Assembly (NCBI GenBank): GCA_949126835.1
Contig: OX421500.1
Span: 31,146,641 to 31,210,640, forward strand
Reading direction: 5' to 3'
Origin: Anisus vortex
Taxonomy: Eukaryota; Mollusca; Gastropoda; Planorbidae
DNA length: 64,000 bases
Shown: positions 1 to 12,000 of the stretch, piece by piece
Layout: every line of letters starts with the position of its first letter
Numbering within the stretch: the stretch's first letter is position 1
Notes under the pieces: generated by a model
What the model saw: the letters and a program-made list of their open reading frames with translations, nothing else
Told to the model about the DNA's origin: nothing
Database searches by the model: none
Translations under genes and position numbers: made by a program

Positions 1-265
1 AACATGTTCCCGCATTTTCGGGAGCTATTCCATAGGGGCACGTTTCCCTTGCTCCGATTCGTGATTTCGGAACATGTGTTGCTTCAGCTTGTTAGGACTT
101 AGGACCAGTCCTAAGTCTGAAGATGATGTGTTGAAATTGGCGGGAGAGTTTGAGTAAGCATGAAGATTTGGGTTGTATTTTTGCAGCTCTTTCGGATTCA
201 TTCCTTTTGAGTATTGCTTTGATTTCTTCACGTGTATGGAGGGTCTGGTTAAACATGATATCGTG
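1..265 (-). pseudogene. LINE RNase H-region relic (C-terminal end)
   Basis: Read on the minus strand, two overlapping frames give pieces of one protein. One frame contains IIFRLRTG and the other continues with NKLKQHMFRNHESEQGKR up to a stop at 25-27. The pattern FRLRTGHN..L..H.F plus a following Cys-poor segment is typical of the RNase H/C-terminal region of animal non-LTR retrotransposons. The frame switch near position 110 shows the copy is broken. It runs off the left edge of the window, so its true 3' end is unknown. Family assignment is from memory of the motif only. Confidence 0.5.
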
Positions 266-599
266 AATATTTAATGATAATATTACATTTTTTAGATGAT
301 TTTAAAGTTCATATCCATTAACTTAAGAGTTACTCTGTCATGTTTGACATCATCAGTGCCCACACAAGCCTATGTAGTGTCCCAGGGCAAAAGTTTCAGC
401 GACGCCCCCTTGCATACTGTAACTGGTTTGTTTAGTGCTATGTTTAGACTATATTTTCCGCCCATAGAAGTGTCGCCCCCCGGGCATATGCCCCCTCTGC
501 CCCCCCCCCCCCATGTGAGGACACAGGGCATCATTTATATGCGTTTTGTTACCTATTTCGAGTAAATGAAATCATTAAAATTATGTTGTCCTTTATAAA

Positions 600-740
600 T
601 TAGATCGAACTATCTGTGTATCTAGCCCTACATCTATCTGTTTAGCTTGCCATCTATCTCAGTATCTATCATTCCATCTATTGGTTCTATTTATATCTAT
701 GTCAATCTATTTATCTATTCATTCATCTATCTATACACTG
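600..740. repeat. ATCT/CTAT-rich microsatellite
   Basis: Degenerate runs of ATCTATCTAT and similar tetranucleotides. Nothing else is supported between about 270 and 1188 beyond AT-rich DNA; short ORFs here have no recognisable content. Confidence 0.6.
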
Positions 741-1188
741 TATTATTATTTAATTTTTAATAAAATCTTATTTCTTAATAATTGTTCTTGTAACATTTTT
801 TTTCTTTAAATGTATGTTTTTGTCTGATTAATACATTCACTTTCTTGAATTATAACTGACCCATTGTTTATTTCTGAAGTAAAAATTTCACCTGTAATTT
901 CAGCTATCTTTTTTTCTTTCTTTTTCGCTCTCCAGAAATGGGAACATACCACAATCCTTTTCAGCTTACTTGCATCATTTTTAATGTCGCCGTTGCCATA
1001 GTAACCACTCTTGTTGTCTTTTCGTCCATTGGAAATCAGTATGGATTCCAAGAAGGTAAAGTGAAGCATGTACAAAGAGAATCGTCTAAACCAGCGTTGT
1101 AGTCAAAGAATGTATATTTGTTTCGTTTTTGTCTTTGTAGACGCTTACATTTGTTTCAAGTGAAACTGCGTTAAATCAGTATTGGCAT

Positions 1189-1533
1189 ATGAGGGCAGAA
1201 TCATGGAGGCATACGAAAGTTATAGATCGGAAAATGAAAGTGTTTATCCATGGTTGCCTTCGACGAATCCTGAAAATAAGATTTGATGACGTCATCCCAA
1301 ATGAAGACGTCGAAATAAGAGCTGCCCAGAAACTCATCCTACGCGAACTAAAAAAAAAAAGGAGGTGGAAGTCGATTGGTCACACTTTAAGAAGAAAACT
1401 ACACAACATAGCTCGCCAAGCACTAGAGTGGAATCCGCAGGAAACCAGGAAGAGAAGCCAGCCAAATACCACTTGGAGAAGAACGCCGGATAAAGAACTG
1501 AAAAAAAGCGGGAAATTCTGTGGCGCAAGATGA
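1189..1533 (+). pseudogene. LINE reverse transcriptase C-terminal fragment
   Basis: The 114-codon open frame contains RRILKIRFDDVI, then RRWKSIGHTLRR, then ALEWNPQETRKRSQPN and TWRR. This order (RRIL.I.W.D.I.N, then a basic segment, then WIGHTLR, then AL.WNPQG.RKRGRP, then TWRR) is the signature of the C-terminal tail of animal endonuclease/reverse-transcriptase LINE proteins. No RT catalytic domain is present upstream, so it is a 5'-truncated relic. Substitutions such as the loss of the G in WNPQG and of GRP indicate decay. Confidence 0.65.
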
Positions 1534-1676
1534 AGAGACTGTGTCATGACCGAAAGTAGTGGATATATATTTTCGAGGCCCTATGTCTAGCTGAGGACTT
1601 AAAGGAATTCGATTGAAGCTTCGTGTTCAATGTCATACACAAATTTCCGTCTTCGATGTCTTTACAGACACTTTTA

Positions 1677-1805
1677 GCATTCCGCAGGAGACATGCATAG
1701 AACAGAAACCTACCCTTTTGGAATTCCACAGGAGACATGCATAGAACAGAAATCTACATTTTTAGCATTCCGCAGGAGACATGCAAAGAACCGAAGTCTA
1801 CCATC
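1677..1805. repeat. 44-bp tandem repeat, three copies
   Basis: The phrase GGAGACATGCATAGAAC recurs with starts about 44 bases apart (TCCGCA/TCCACA anchors at 1681, 1725 and 1769). The third copy is diverged. No coding content. Confidence 0.6.
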
Positions 1806-2704
1806 AATTCTTGTCAGTTCGGTGAGCTAATAGACTTGGTGCCGACTAGAGTGATCGCGAATATGCACATACTGAAAGCCTTTACGGTCATTCAAAGCTG
1901 GCGTGCCTGTGTATGAAAGGCTAGTTCGCTTTATGCAAAAACCTTAAGCAACCTGCTTTACTTTACAGAAAATAATCGTTTATGTCACTATATGTAGATC
2001 TAGTTAATGTTTTTTCAGCCAATCTTATAGTGATTATAATAAGTAACCAAATTGGGATAAAAATACTGCGCAAGACAAATAACATTTAAACGTGCTCAAA
2101 TTACGAGGCTGTTAGCCATGACTCGGTGTTTTGTTCTACTGTTTGGTTTATAAAGCTTGATGGATTATTAATTGATGTGAAGCTTTACGATTGTATTGAT
2201 AGACTCCAGAAAACAATACAAGGCCAGCTGAGCCAGTATCAAATTTAGTTTGTGGTTAATTCTGTATAGGCACAGCATCAGACACCCAGACACCATCAAC
2301 CTCCGGGCCACAATCCACCAATGAAATGGTGTACGGACAGTTCACCCCGCGGCAGTTAATGCCTGAAACTTAATCCCCCGACTGATAGTCCCATTGACAC
2401 TTAATCTTGTAAATGTAACTAGCCTTGTTATAGAAACTGGATGGCTCTGCCTTGAAAGGTCTATGAGCAATTTGGCAATGGATTTTTCATGAATGTACAA
2501 GTAACAAAGTTTGCCTAGTATAGAACTATTCTCATATATATATATATTATATTTCAAATGTGACTTATTTAACGCTTGGTAATAAAACACATTTACTTTT
2601 CATTAGTCTCATTTTATGTAGAGAGCTACACATAGAAAGATCTGTATATATTGATCAATCTTATCCTTCTTATCATATTGATTGCTTCCTACTCAATACG
2701 TAAA

Positions 2705-3015
2705 TATATATTATATAGAAAGATATTAATATATATAGAGAGAGATAGATATAGAAAACGATGAATGGTTAGGTAGAAAGATGGATAGAAAGATAAATGG
2801 ATAGATAGACTGATAAATATTTAAAGAGATAGAAAGATATAGATAGAAAGATGACGTTAGATAAATAAATGGAGAGATTGATAGATCGAATGACAGAAAG
2901 ATAGATATCGATTGATATAAATATATATTACGTTTTATAGCTTTAAATAAATATAGATAGATAGATGGTAGATGGATAGATAGATAGATAGATGATAGAA
3001 ATATAGATAAATATT
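2705..3015. repeat. GATA-type microsatellite before a splice acceptor
   Basis: Degenerate (GATA)n/(AGATAGAT)n with interruptions. It ends about 20 bases before the acceptor of the first located exon of the seven-TM gene. The Ile/Ser/Tyr-rich antisense open frame at 2726-3034 is only the repeat in translation. Confidence 0.7.
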
Positions 3016-3040
3016 TAAAGAGAGACCATTTCATCCCCAG

Positions 3041-6000
3041 CTCTCCCTAACCTACTCACTCAAGACCTTCAGGACGTGGCCAACTCCCAGCCTACTTCAA
3101 TCTCCCCTAAGCCGTGGGTGCACAACATCTGGGCCGTGATTTCACTCTGGCACGTTATCTGGGCCCTCTACGCCCTGGTGAATGTTTTCAGAAAAACTGC
3201 TGGGGTCCCTGTGTACACCAGCCCGGAACTGCTGAACTGCCTGACCTTGGTGACCTACATATTCTCCTGCGGATTCACAATCGCCTGGTTCATTCTTTAC
3301 GACAGTAAGTAACTACGATTTAGGTTGAAATTAGTTAATTAAATTACAGAAGTTCATTCTAGATAGAAGATTATCACGTCAACCAGGCCCAAAACTCCTG
3401 CAGGGCGGCCGGGATTTGTTGTCGGCAGGGCTTGAACCCGAGACGTTTTGTTGACAGCCCAGTGAACTAACCACAGGACCATTCAGCTGCGTATTCTTTC
3501 ATGGCCTAAAGAGCAAAGCAGAGTTTGGGCCTTATGGGATATTTTTTTTGCCGTGCACCCTATACCATTCTGGCCCCGAATCTAGAAAAGTATTCCTAAA
3601 TTTAACAGTTCTGAAAGGTAACTAGCACTAGTATGTGAAATAAAAATAAAGCCAACCCTTTTGTAGAATTCGGCCAGTGAAACAGGCAAATTTTGCTACA
3701 TATATTGTGCGAAAGCATTACAAAAAAGTCTTCGAAAAGTCTTTGCTACATTTTTAATGTGTGTGTTCCCCCTCTCCCCGCCCCTGCTTTTCTTCCATAT
3801 GGTTTACAAGTATTCTTAAAACCTTTTTGTACATTATGTCACAACAAGTTGGCCCGCGAACATATTGTGGCCATGCACACGTTTTGCATGTTGAAAAATA
3901 ACTAGATCAACAATGGACAGAACATACATCGCTCAGAATGCATTTATAATATTCTCCTTCTTCTGTCAACCAGGCAATAGAGCTTGTTAACTCCATTGCA
4001 GACACAACTATATAGATAAAGATCGTGTTTGTGTCCCCAAGGATCCTCATTGGTTAATATGAAAACACGTGAGTTTGTGTCACTGACCTATTTAGGCCTA
4101 GGCCTATATACTGTCGAATAATTTTTTACCTCGGACATGTATCTTTGTTAGCTCATTGGTTAACGTAGCGAACTGCTATGCGGGCGACCAGGGTTCGATT
4201 CTCCAGTTAAACTATACCTTTTTTTCTACAATTTTTGTTTTTAAACTTTTAAAAACAAAAGACATTGTAAATGTATGGGCAATTTAGATTTTTATTTAAA
4301 AAAAAATACTTGCCTATTTTTTTACCCGATTATAATATTTATTTTTAATTACTGTCCTAAAAGTCTTCAGTAAAAAAAAAATAATTTAAATATTAGATTT
4401 ATAGATTTCTTTGAATTGTAGTTTATGCAATTGTTATCTGCTCTTTATACAGTCCTGTTTTTCACCCGGGCAACGCCGGGCAATGTAGCGTGTTTAATAT
4501 AAAAAAGCTACATATTGAACAGCAAGACACAAATAATCCAGAAAAACAGCGAGCCAGCTCAACATTTTTTAGTGTTAAAAACAACAACTGAATAATGATT
4601 TTGGACGCGTACTTTAAAAAAAAATAATAATTATTGTGTGTATTGTCATTACAGTTTCCATAATATACATATTCTAATGGTGCTTATATTTAGTTGTTTA
4701 AAATCAACATATTTCAGGATATACTTTTTAAACCTTTTTTTTCTTCAAATTAATAGTTAGTGCAAAACATGTAGTTTCCATTTGTTAGGTATGAGGGATC
4801 ACTCTATATTATATAGCCTACAGAAGAACAATCAAAAATGCAAACTGAAGAAAACAACTGTACAGTGTTGACGGGGTGATTTATATTATAAAAAAACAAT
4901 TATTGATATTACATATATGTAGAACAATGTATCTTAATATTGAGTAATATTGTCAAGCTATTTCCCAATAGCCTTTACATTTTTTTTTATGGTTAACTTT
5001 GTTTTTATTTGCAGGATTATATACATCCATCTCGTGTCTGTTTATCGCTGTCAGTTGTCTACTCTCCTGGGTGGCTTACTGCACATTGGCCTACGCCTTA
5101 CACTACAACCTGTTCCGGCTACAAAAATCTGAGCGCTTCTCAGAAATATGGCTAACCAGATATTTAGCACACGTAAGATGTCTTCTTTGCATTATTTTCT
5201 TTTTCTAAAAAAATATCTATAATAATGTTCACTTTGATATTGTATGGCCAACACAGCGCTTAGTCACCCTCAGGACAATAATGTCAAGGACTATATCAGA
5301 AACGAATAAATTTCAAAGCGCACGTCAAAGAATAATGATTGATATTGAATGACTAAAAATGTGTGTCAAACGGATCATTCACTAAATGAAAATTGACTAA
5401 ACTCTGCCCATATATTAAAGGAATATTTATTCATTACATACTATTGCCTCCATCATTATTCTTATATTTTTAATTTTTTTTTTTCGCAGGCAGGAGTGTA
5501 AGATAAATTGAATGTTATACACATATTATGTTTAGCTGCATATTAATAATACATATTCACGTGTTGAACTAAATTTGTTGGTTCGGTTGGTCTGTCAGTT
5601 AATTAATTTACTTGTTCATGACAGTTGCATATTCGGGACATTGTTTACATGTCCACAACATTCGCATATTCGGGAAATTGTTTACATTACATGACAGTTG
5701 CATACTCGGGACTTTATTTAACTGTCCATGTCGGGACATTGTTTACCTGTCCATGATAATTGCATACTGGGAACATTGTTTACCTGTCTATGGCAATTGT
5801 CTACTCGGGATATTGTTTACCTGTTCATGACAATAATTGTCTACTCGGGATATTGTTTACTTGTCCATGATAGTTGCATAATTGGGGACATTATTTACCT
5901 GTCCATGACAATGGCATACTCTGGACATTGTTTACCTGTCCATGACAATTGCATATTCGGGACATTTTTTACCTGTCAATGACAGATAACTACCGAAGAC

Positions 6001-9000
6001 ATTGTTTATTTTCATAATGACCTATACCTACTCGGGGCTTTGTGTGTGTGTGCCTCTTACCGTAATTTTCCCTCTACGGAAAGTGTCTTAACAAGACCAT
6101 GCTCCAGGTAACCAGATAGTCATCCTCTCCCGAGCGTATGGATTTAAAAAGTCTTGCTTCCCATTAACTAGCCCCAATCCTGGGTGCCAAAAAATTTTCC
6201 TGCTTTCTCTAACTGGCTTCTCCATCACACAGGAAGGTATTGCTGCTGCAGCTACGTGGAACTATTACGTCTTCGCCTTCAATCTTGCCTTGGCCCTTGT
6301 CCACAATTCTGAGATAAAGCTGAAAGACGAATATGCTTGCATTGTAAGTAAACAAAAGAATACACAACGAAAGAAAAAAAACTAATCAATCAAATTTAAT
6401 CTTTACACGCAAAATTGTTTATTTAATCTACTGTTACGAATATCGGTCATAGAGGAATGACGTAGTAAGGCATTGACCTCTTAACAAGTGCGTATCAGAG
6501 TCCAAGGCGACCAAGGTTTGACCTTTATGCCCTGAGGGCAGTTTAAATAAAATAATTCGTTCAAATCCCGTGGAAATTGGAGGATAATTCTGGATCGTAG
6601 TATTCTATGGAGAAAGGGGTTAAAATGCGTATTAAGACCCTGTAGAATCTTCGATGATAGTTTTCTTTGTAAAGTCCCCACCTCCTTAAAGTTAGTTCAG
6701 TTCGAAAGTTTGTAGAGTGAAGTCGCTATATTAATGCTTGTATATTTCATGTCATTTTATTGATACTTATGTGGCCATCAGTTGATGCATTTATTGATCG
6801 TTTATATTGAGTCTACAATTTAAATAAAATTGTTTATTCAACAACTGGAGTTGTTTGATCTATCATTGTTGAGAAAGGTGTTGAAGATAATTATCACGAA
6901 TATAACTACATTGCTGCATAGACCTGTCAGTCAAGGAACCCCTAGCTTGGGCTACAGATTAGCAGAATCTAGAGACTTCTAATAAAGATACAACTATATT
7001 CATTGAATCCGATTTAACGAGTCGTAATAATAGTCATCATTATAAAGAGTCCATAACAATTTGGGGGCTCGTCCAGGATAGTTGTATAGTGAAGCATATA
7101 TTCAAGTTGTGTTGTGTTGTGTGTAAAGCCGTGACCTACTGAGCAAGCCTAATAACGCTGAATTATTCTTCCGATTGGAAAAACGTAAGTTGGAAATTTA
7201 CTATTTTAAAAATCTCTTTACTAAAGAATGGAATTTATTGAAAATCCAGAAGAAGAAGTTTTGAAAACTTTATCCATAAAGAAGTTAAAAGAGATCGCTG
7301 AGATCTTGAAGATAGAAGTTACTGAGACTACACCATCCAGGACTGTGTTGACACAGCAGATAAAAGATGTGTTGATTGCGAGTGGCAAGTTGAAAGTAGA
7401 ATCAAGCGCGGAGGGATATCAAGTTGAAGGTCAGACTATGTCCGAACAGTTCCGATTTCAACTAGAAATGAAACGAATGGAAATGGAGATGGAACAAAGA
7501 CGTCTAGAAAGTCAGGAAAGAGATAAGAAAAGTCAAAGAGAAAGTCAGGAAAGAATAGAACTAGCGAAGATAGGAGCTACTAAAAAAGAATCTCATAATG
7601 ATGTAGAGATGGCCAGATGGAAAAAGCTAGTCCCTACCTACATTGATAAAGAAAGTGAAATAGCTAATTTCTTCCAGACCTTTGAAATTTCTTGCAGAGA
7701 TTTTAAGTTCCCAGAAGATAAATGGGGAATATTAGTCAGAACATCTTTTACACAGGGAAGGGCAAGAGATTGTGTTCTATTGTTAAAAGAGGAGCATTTA
7801 AATGATTATGAAGTCATTAAAGACACTGTACTTAAAGCCTATAACCAAATACCGGAAAGTTATCGGAAAAGGTTCCGTCAGTACACAATGTCCCCTTACC
7901 AAACACACTTAGACTTCCTTCGAGCAGAAGAAAAGTTAATGGATCAGTGGATAAAATCTAGAAATATCTCCACATTAAAAGAAATGAAAGATATCATTCT
8001 CTTAGAAGATTTTATTAACAAAGTGAGGCCGGATGTAAGAATGTATTTATCCGAGCGTGACATCACTGACCCACATAAGGCTGCTGATTTAGCGGAACAA
8101 TATACACTGTGTCATAGGACAGCTGGTGAAAAGAATTTTAATAGGGTACAACGACAAGCAGAAAACACACCACAAAAACATCGTGAAAAAGAGCATTTTG
8201 TGAAACAAAATGATGTGAATAAGAAACCTGTCAACAAAAACGTCCAATGTACTTTTTGTAAAAGAACAGGACATAGCATTGAAGACTGTTGGAGTATAAG
8301 GAAAGAAAAAGGACCTAATAAAGTGGTAATGTGCGTCAGACATGCACCAATACAGAATGTACAAGGAAGCGAAAATACAAACGAACTGAATTCGAAGAAA
8401 GATTCTTCTAAACCAGAAACACTGAGGGTGGATTTGCCTGAGAGCAAAAGTCAGAAGGTAGAGAAATCTACAACTGAAGAAAATGAGGATAAATATCCTG
8501 ATTATAAATACAGAATGGCTACTATTGGATTGGTTGTCCAAGTCCACAGAGACGAAAAAGTAGACCAAAGTATTTTTGACTCGAACAAGAGTCTGAAGTC
8601 GTCGAAAGATGAAAAAACACCCGAAAGTCATGGTCAAGGGAAGAATAAAATTGACACAGAGACCCTGTGCAGTTTTCAACCGTTCATTAGTAAAGGTTGT
8701 GTGGCCTTACAAAAGGAAGGACCACTGAAGTCCGTAAACATATTACGAAACACAGGAGCATCATTAACCCTGCTGCTTAAAGATGTATTACCATTGAGTG
8801 ACAATACATTGACAGGACAGACTGTCCTATTGAGAGGTTTTGAATGGAAAGAAGAAATACCTCTACATAGGATATACCTCGCATCTGACTTGGTGACAGG
8901 ATATGTGACAGTTGGAGTAATATCAAAACTTCCTGTTGAGGGCATATCCGTTATCCTAGCAAATGATTTGGCGAAAGGGAGGGTGAGACCTGAACTGATT

Positions 9001-12000
9001 GTAAAGGAGAATCCAGACCCTAGTCCCATTGTGGAGACAGGAAAAGAAAAAGAACTTTATCCTGTAGGTGATGTCATAAATGGTATGACACCACAGAAAA
9101 AGAAAGAAGAAACTATCTCACAAGAAAAGGAAAAGAAAGAAGAAATTCTCCCACGAGAGAAGAAAGAGGAAGAAGAAGTGGAACTTGTTACTACTATTTT
9201 CTCCATGATTGAAGATTGTCCAAAAGGAAATGATCAATCAAAGAAGTCATCACAAAATGAATTGATTGCTGAGCAGAAAGTAGACCCAGAGTTGCTACAG
9301 CTACATGAGAAAGCTGTCGACGAGAAAGAAACTCCTACTACTGATGTCTATGAACAGATAGACCACAGCATGAACAAACAACAATGCAAACCTGCAGTTG
9401 CCGGTACCGATGAAGATTTGAGGAGCATCACTAAAGAAACGAGTGCTGAGAGCTGGACCGAAACTATCAAAAGCTATGGGTTACCACAATCCATACCGAC
9501 AGATCGAGGGACCAATTTCGCCCCGGAACTCTTCAATCCAGTCCTAAAGAACTTATGCCTGGAGCAGGAGATGTCAACTGAATCCTATCAGGAAAGTCGA
9601 GGAGCCTATGGACCAATCTTTGGACCCACTGTCCGAGGACCACTCAAACTACTTCAAGAGGAATGGCAGACCGAATTGGATCTCCTTGGGCTGATCAAGT
9701 ACCTAGATAAGTACATATATTTTTTGTCTGACATAACTGTGTTTGTTAGAAAAAAATTGTACACTGCTCACATGCAGATGCCATTGTTGTGTGATGAAAG
9801 AAAGGCAAAGAAATTATATCATTTGAAAATGATAAAGCCTTACCTTCTGAAAACAATTGGAATAAGCTTGATGTTGTTAACATTGTTACTCTTATTTGTA
9901 AAATGTATGCCTGTAGTTCAGGATGAATTGAATGACAAATTCACTGATAGTTAGTTACCAAACTTACTATTTTAAAACTAAATCCCTTACTTGTGATGAA
10001 AAAGGACTGAGTAAAAGTATTGTTAGAGTAAATATCATTATAGTGTGATATTTCTAAACAAACTTGTTAGGTTGAGCATTTAAAATAATTGCTATAAGAG
10101 AAAAAGATCAGTTTTATCCGCAGAATTGGTTTCTAAATCAGAGGACATTATAAATGTGGACTGATTATAAGATATGTTTGAGAAACTCTGGAAATGATAA
10201 TTGAAACATTTGACAGAGGGGATAATTTGATTGAAAAAGATGTAAATGATTTTGAGAAAAGAGAATTTTCTATCACTAAAGTATTGAGAAATGTTTATGA
10301 TTGTACAATGGAAATTTATTTTATCATGTACTGTTGTTGAAATAATTGCTCACTGATTCAGGATGCAAATTTCTTCTATGTGAATTTATTCATTTGTTTT
10401 ATTATCATTGAATGTATGATAATGAAGGAAAAAAAATAGTTGCTGCAAGACAGAACTATGACTAACAAGAATTCCAAGAATTGTATTATATATGATTTTT
10501 CACTTTTAGGATACTGTTACATGACAAGCAGACCAGAAGTGAAACTAATGTAAAACTTATCCTTGTTTTGTATAAATTTAGGATATGTGCCACTGACTTG
10601 ACACTGTAAACCAGAATGGTTGAGAATTTCATGGTTGAGATTTTATAATGTTGACATACCAATGTTCAACTAATGTATGATTAATTAAGGATTTCATGTC
10701 AAGATTGTAAAACTAATCTATATTTGTTTGTATTAGTTAAAATAGATTGAATGAATTGTACTGACAATCAAAAGACTGGGTAGACCTGAACACTATGAAA
10801 GTAACAGGAACCTAGAACCTATGAATAAAACCTTTATGGAATGGAAGAGAGCAATGGATTCCACTTTACCATAACTGAAAAGATTGGAGATGGAATGTTT
10901 TCACCACACCATTCAGACCAGCAATGGTTTTGTAAAAATTGTTAAATTGATTTCTGTCTGAAAAAAAATGAATAGTCTATGCTCTTTAACTTCTAATCTT
11001 TTATCTTTTGTACTTCAATAATATTGTATTTGAAATGTCTTTGATGTAATCTAAAGAAAATAAGTACTTACTGTTTAGTACTAAGATTGTATGAAGATAA
11101 TATAATCTGCTTTGATTGATAGTTAATTAAGTAAATTAACCAAATTTGTTTCAAGTAAATCCATGTCTAAATAAAAAATAGAATGTTTTCAATTTAAAAC
11201 TACTGTGTAACCTCTGTGAACTATTTTGAACGGAAACTGATGAAAGGTCATGGTAAAATGAGAAATTGAAATATTTTTAATGAAATTGTCTATAAACTAT
11301 TTCAATTCTGGAACAGACTATGTTTAATGTTCTTAAAATAAAATAAATGAATTTAATTTTGAGATAATAGTTGTGAAATAATGATCATTAAAAAAGATAA
11401 CTTTTTAATCGCGTAGCAATTTTTTTGACCTAAGCTGTGATGAGGTAAAAATTTGATTTGCATAGCGATGTCAACATTGTTAGAATCAATTGGGAATGAG
11501 AGAGTGAGAAAAAGAGAGAGAGAGAGAGAAGTGCGGAATTGACCTACATTTTGGGTTTTGACACAGACAGTATTGTTTAACGTTTAATGTGTTAGCCAGC
11601 CTACCAGCATGAAAAAAAAAATCTGTCTACCCGAGCAATAATCTTTTTTGTTGTAAAGTAATTAGGTCAAGCCTAGAGTATTGTTTCATCAGCGAGCGAG
11701 TTTTTTCTCCTTATGAAAAATAAGTCGTGTCTGAATAGACATTAAGTGATTTTTTCTTTTGTTGTATCATTACAAATTGTAAAAGATATTAGTTTATAAT
11801 TCAATGGACGGGAGAGTTTTTATTAACGTGGAATGTTAATGGAATGGAAATAATTAAATTGTATAATATTTAACCCTATGTATTTTTCTCGTATACAAGA
11901 TTTAGATAAACAATTTAATTGTCCATTGTTTTGAATTAAAATTGGATGATTGAATGATTGTAGTTAAGCCATTTGATAAGATGAACTTATATTGCATATA

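Noticed and set aside
2726..3034. Ile/Ser/Tyr-rich 102-codon antisense ORF
   Set aside because: Product of the GATA microsatellite.
4455..4500. Short GC-rich hairpin CCCGGGCAACGCCGGG
   Set aside because: A common short repeat motif; no flanking structure here allows an element to be defined.
6481..6681. 66-codon antisense ORF repeated at 12214-12414
   Set aside because: It lies within the two LTR copies and has no recognisable domain.
8089..8679. 196-codon antisense ORF with hydrophobic Cys/Phe-rich sequence
   Set aside because: It is the complement of the Lys/Glu-rich gag frame; no independent evidence.
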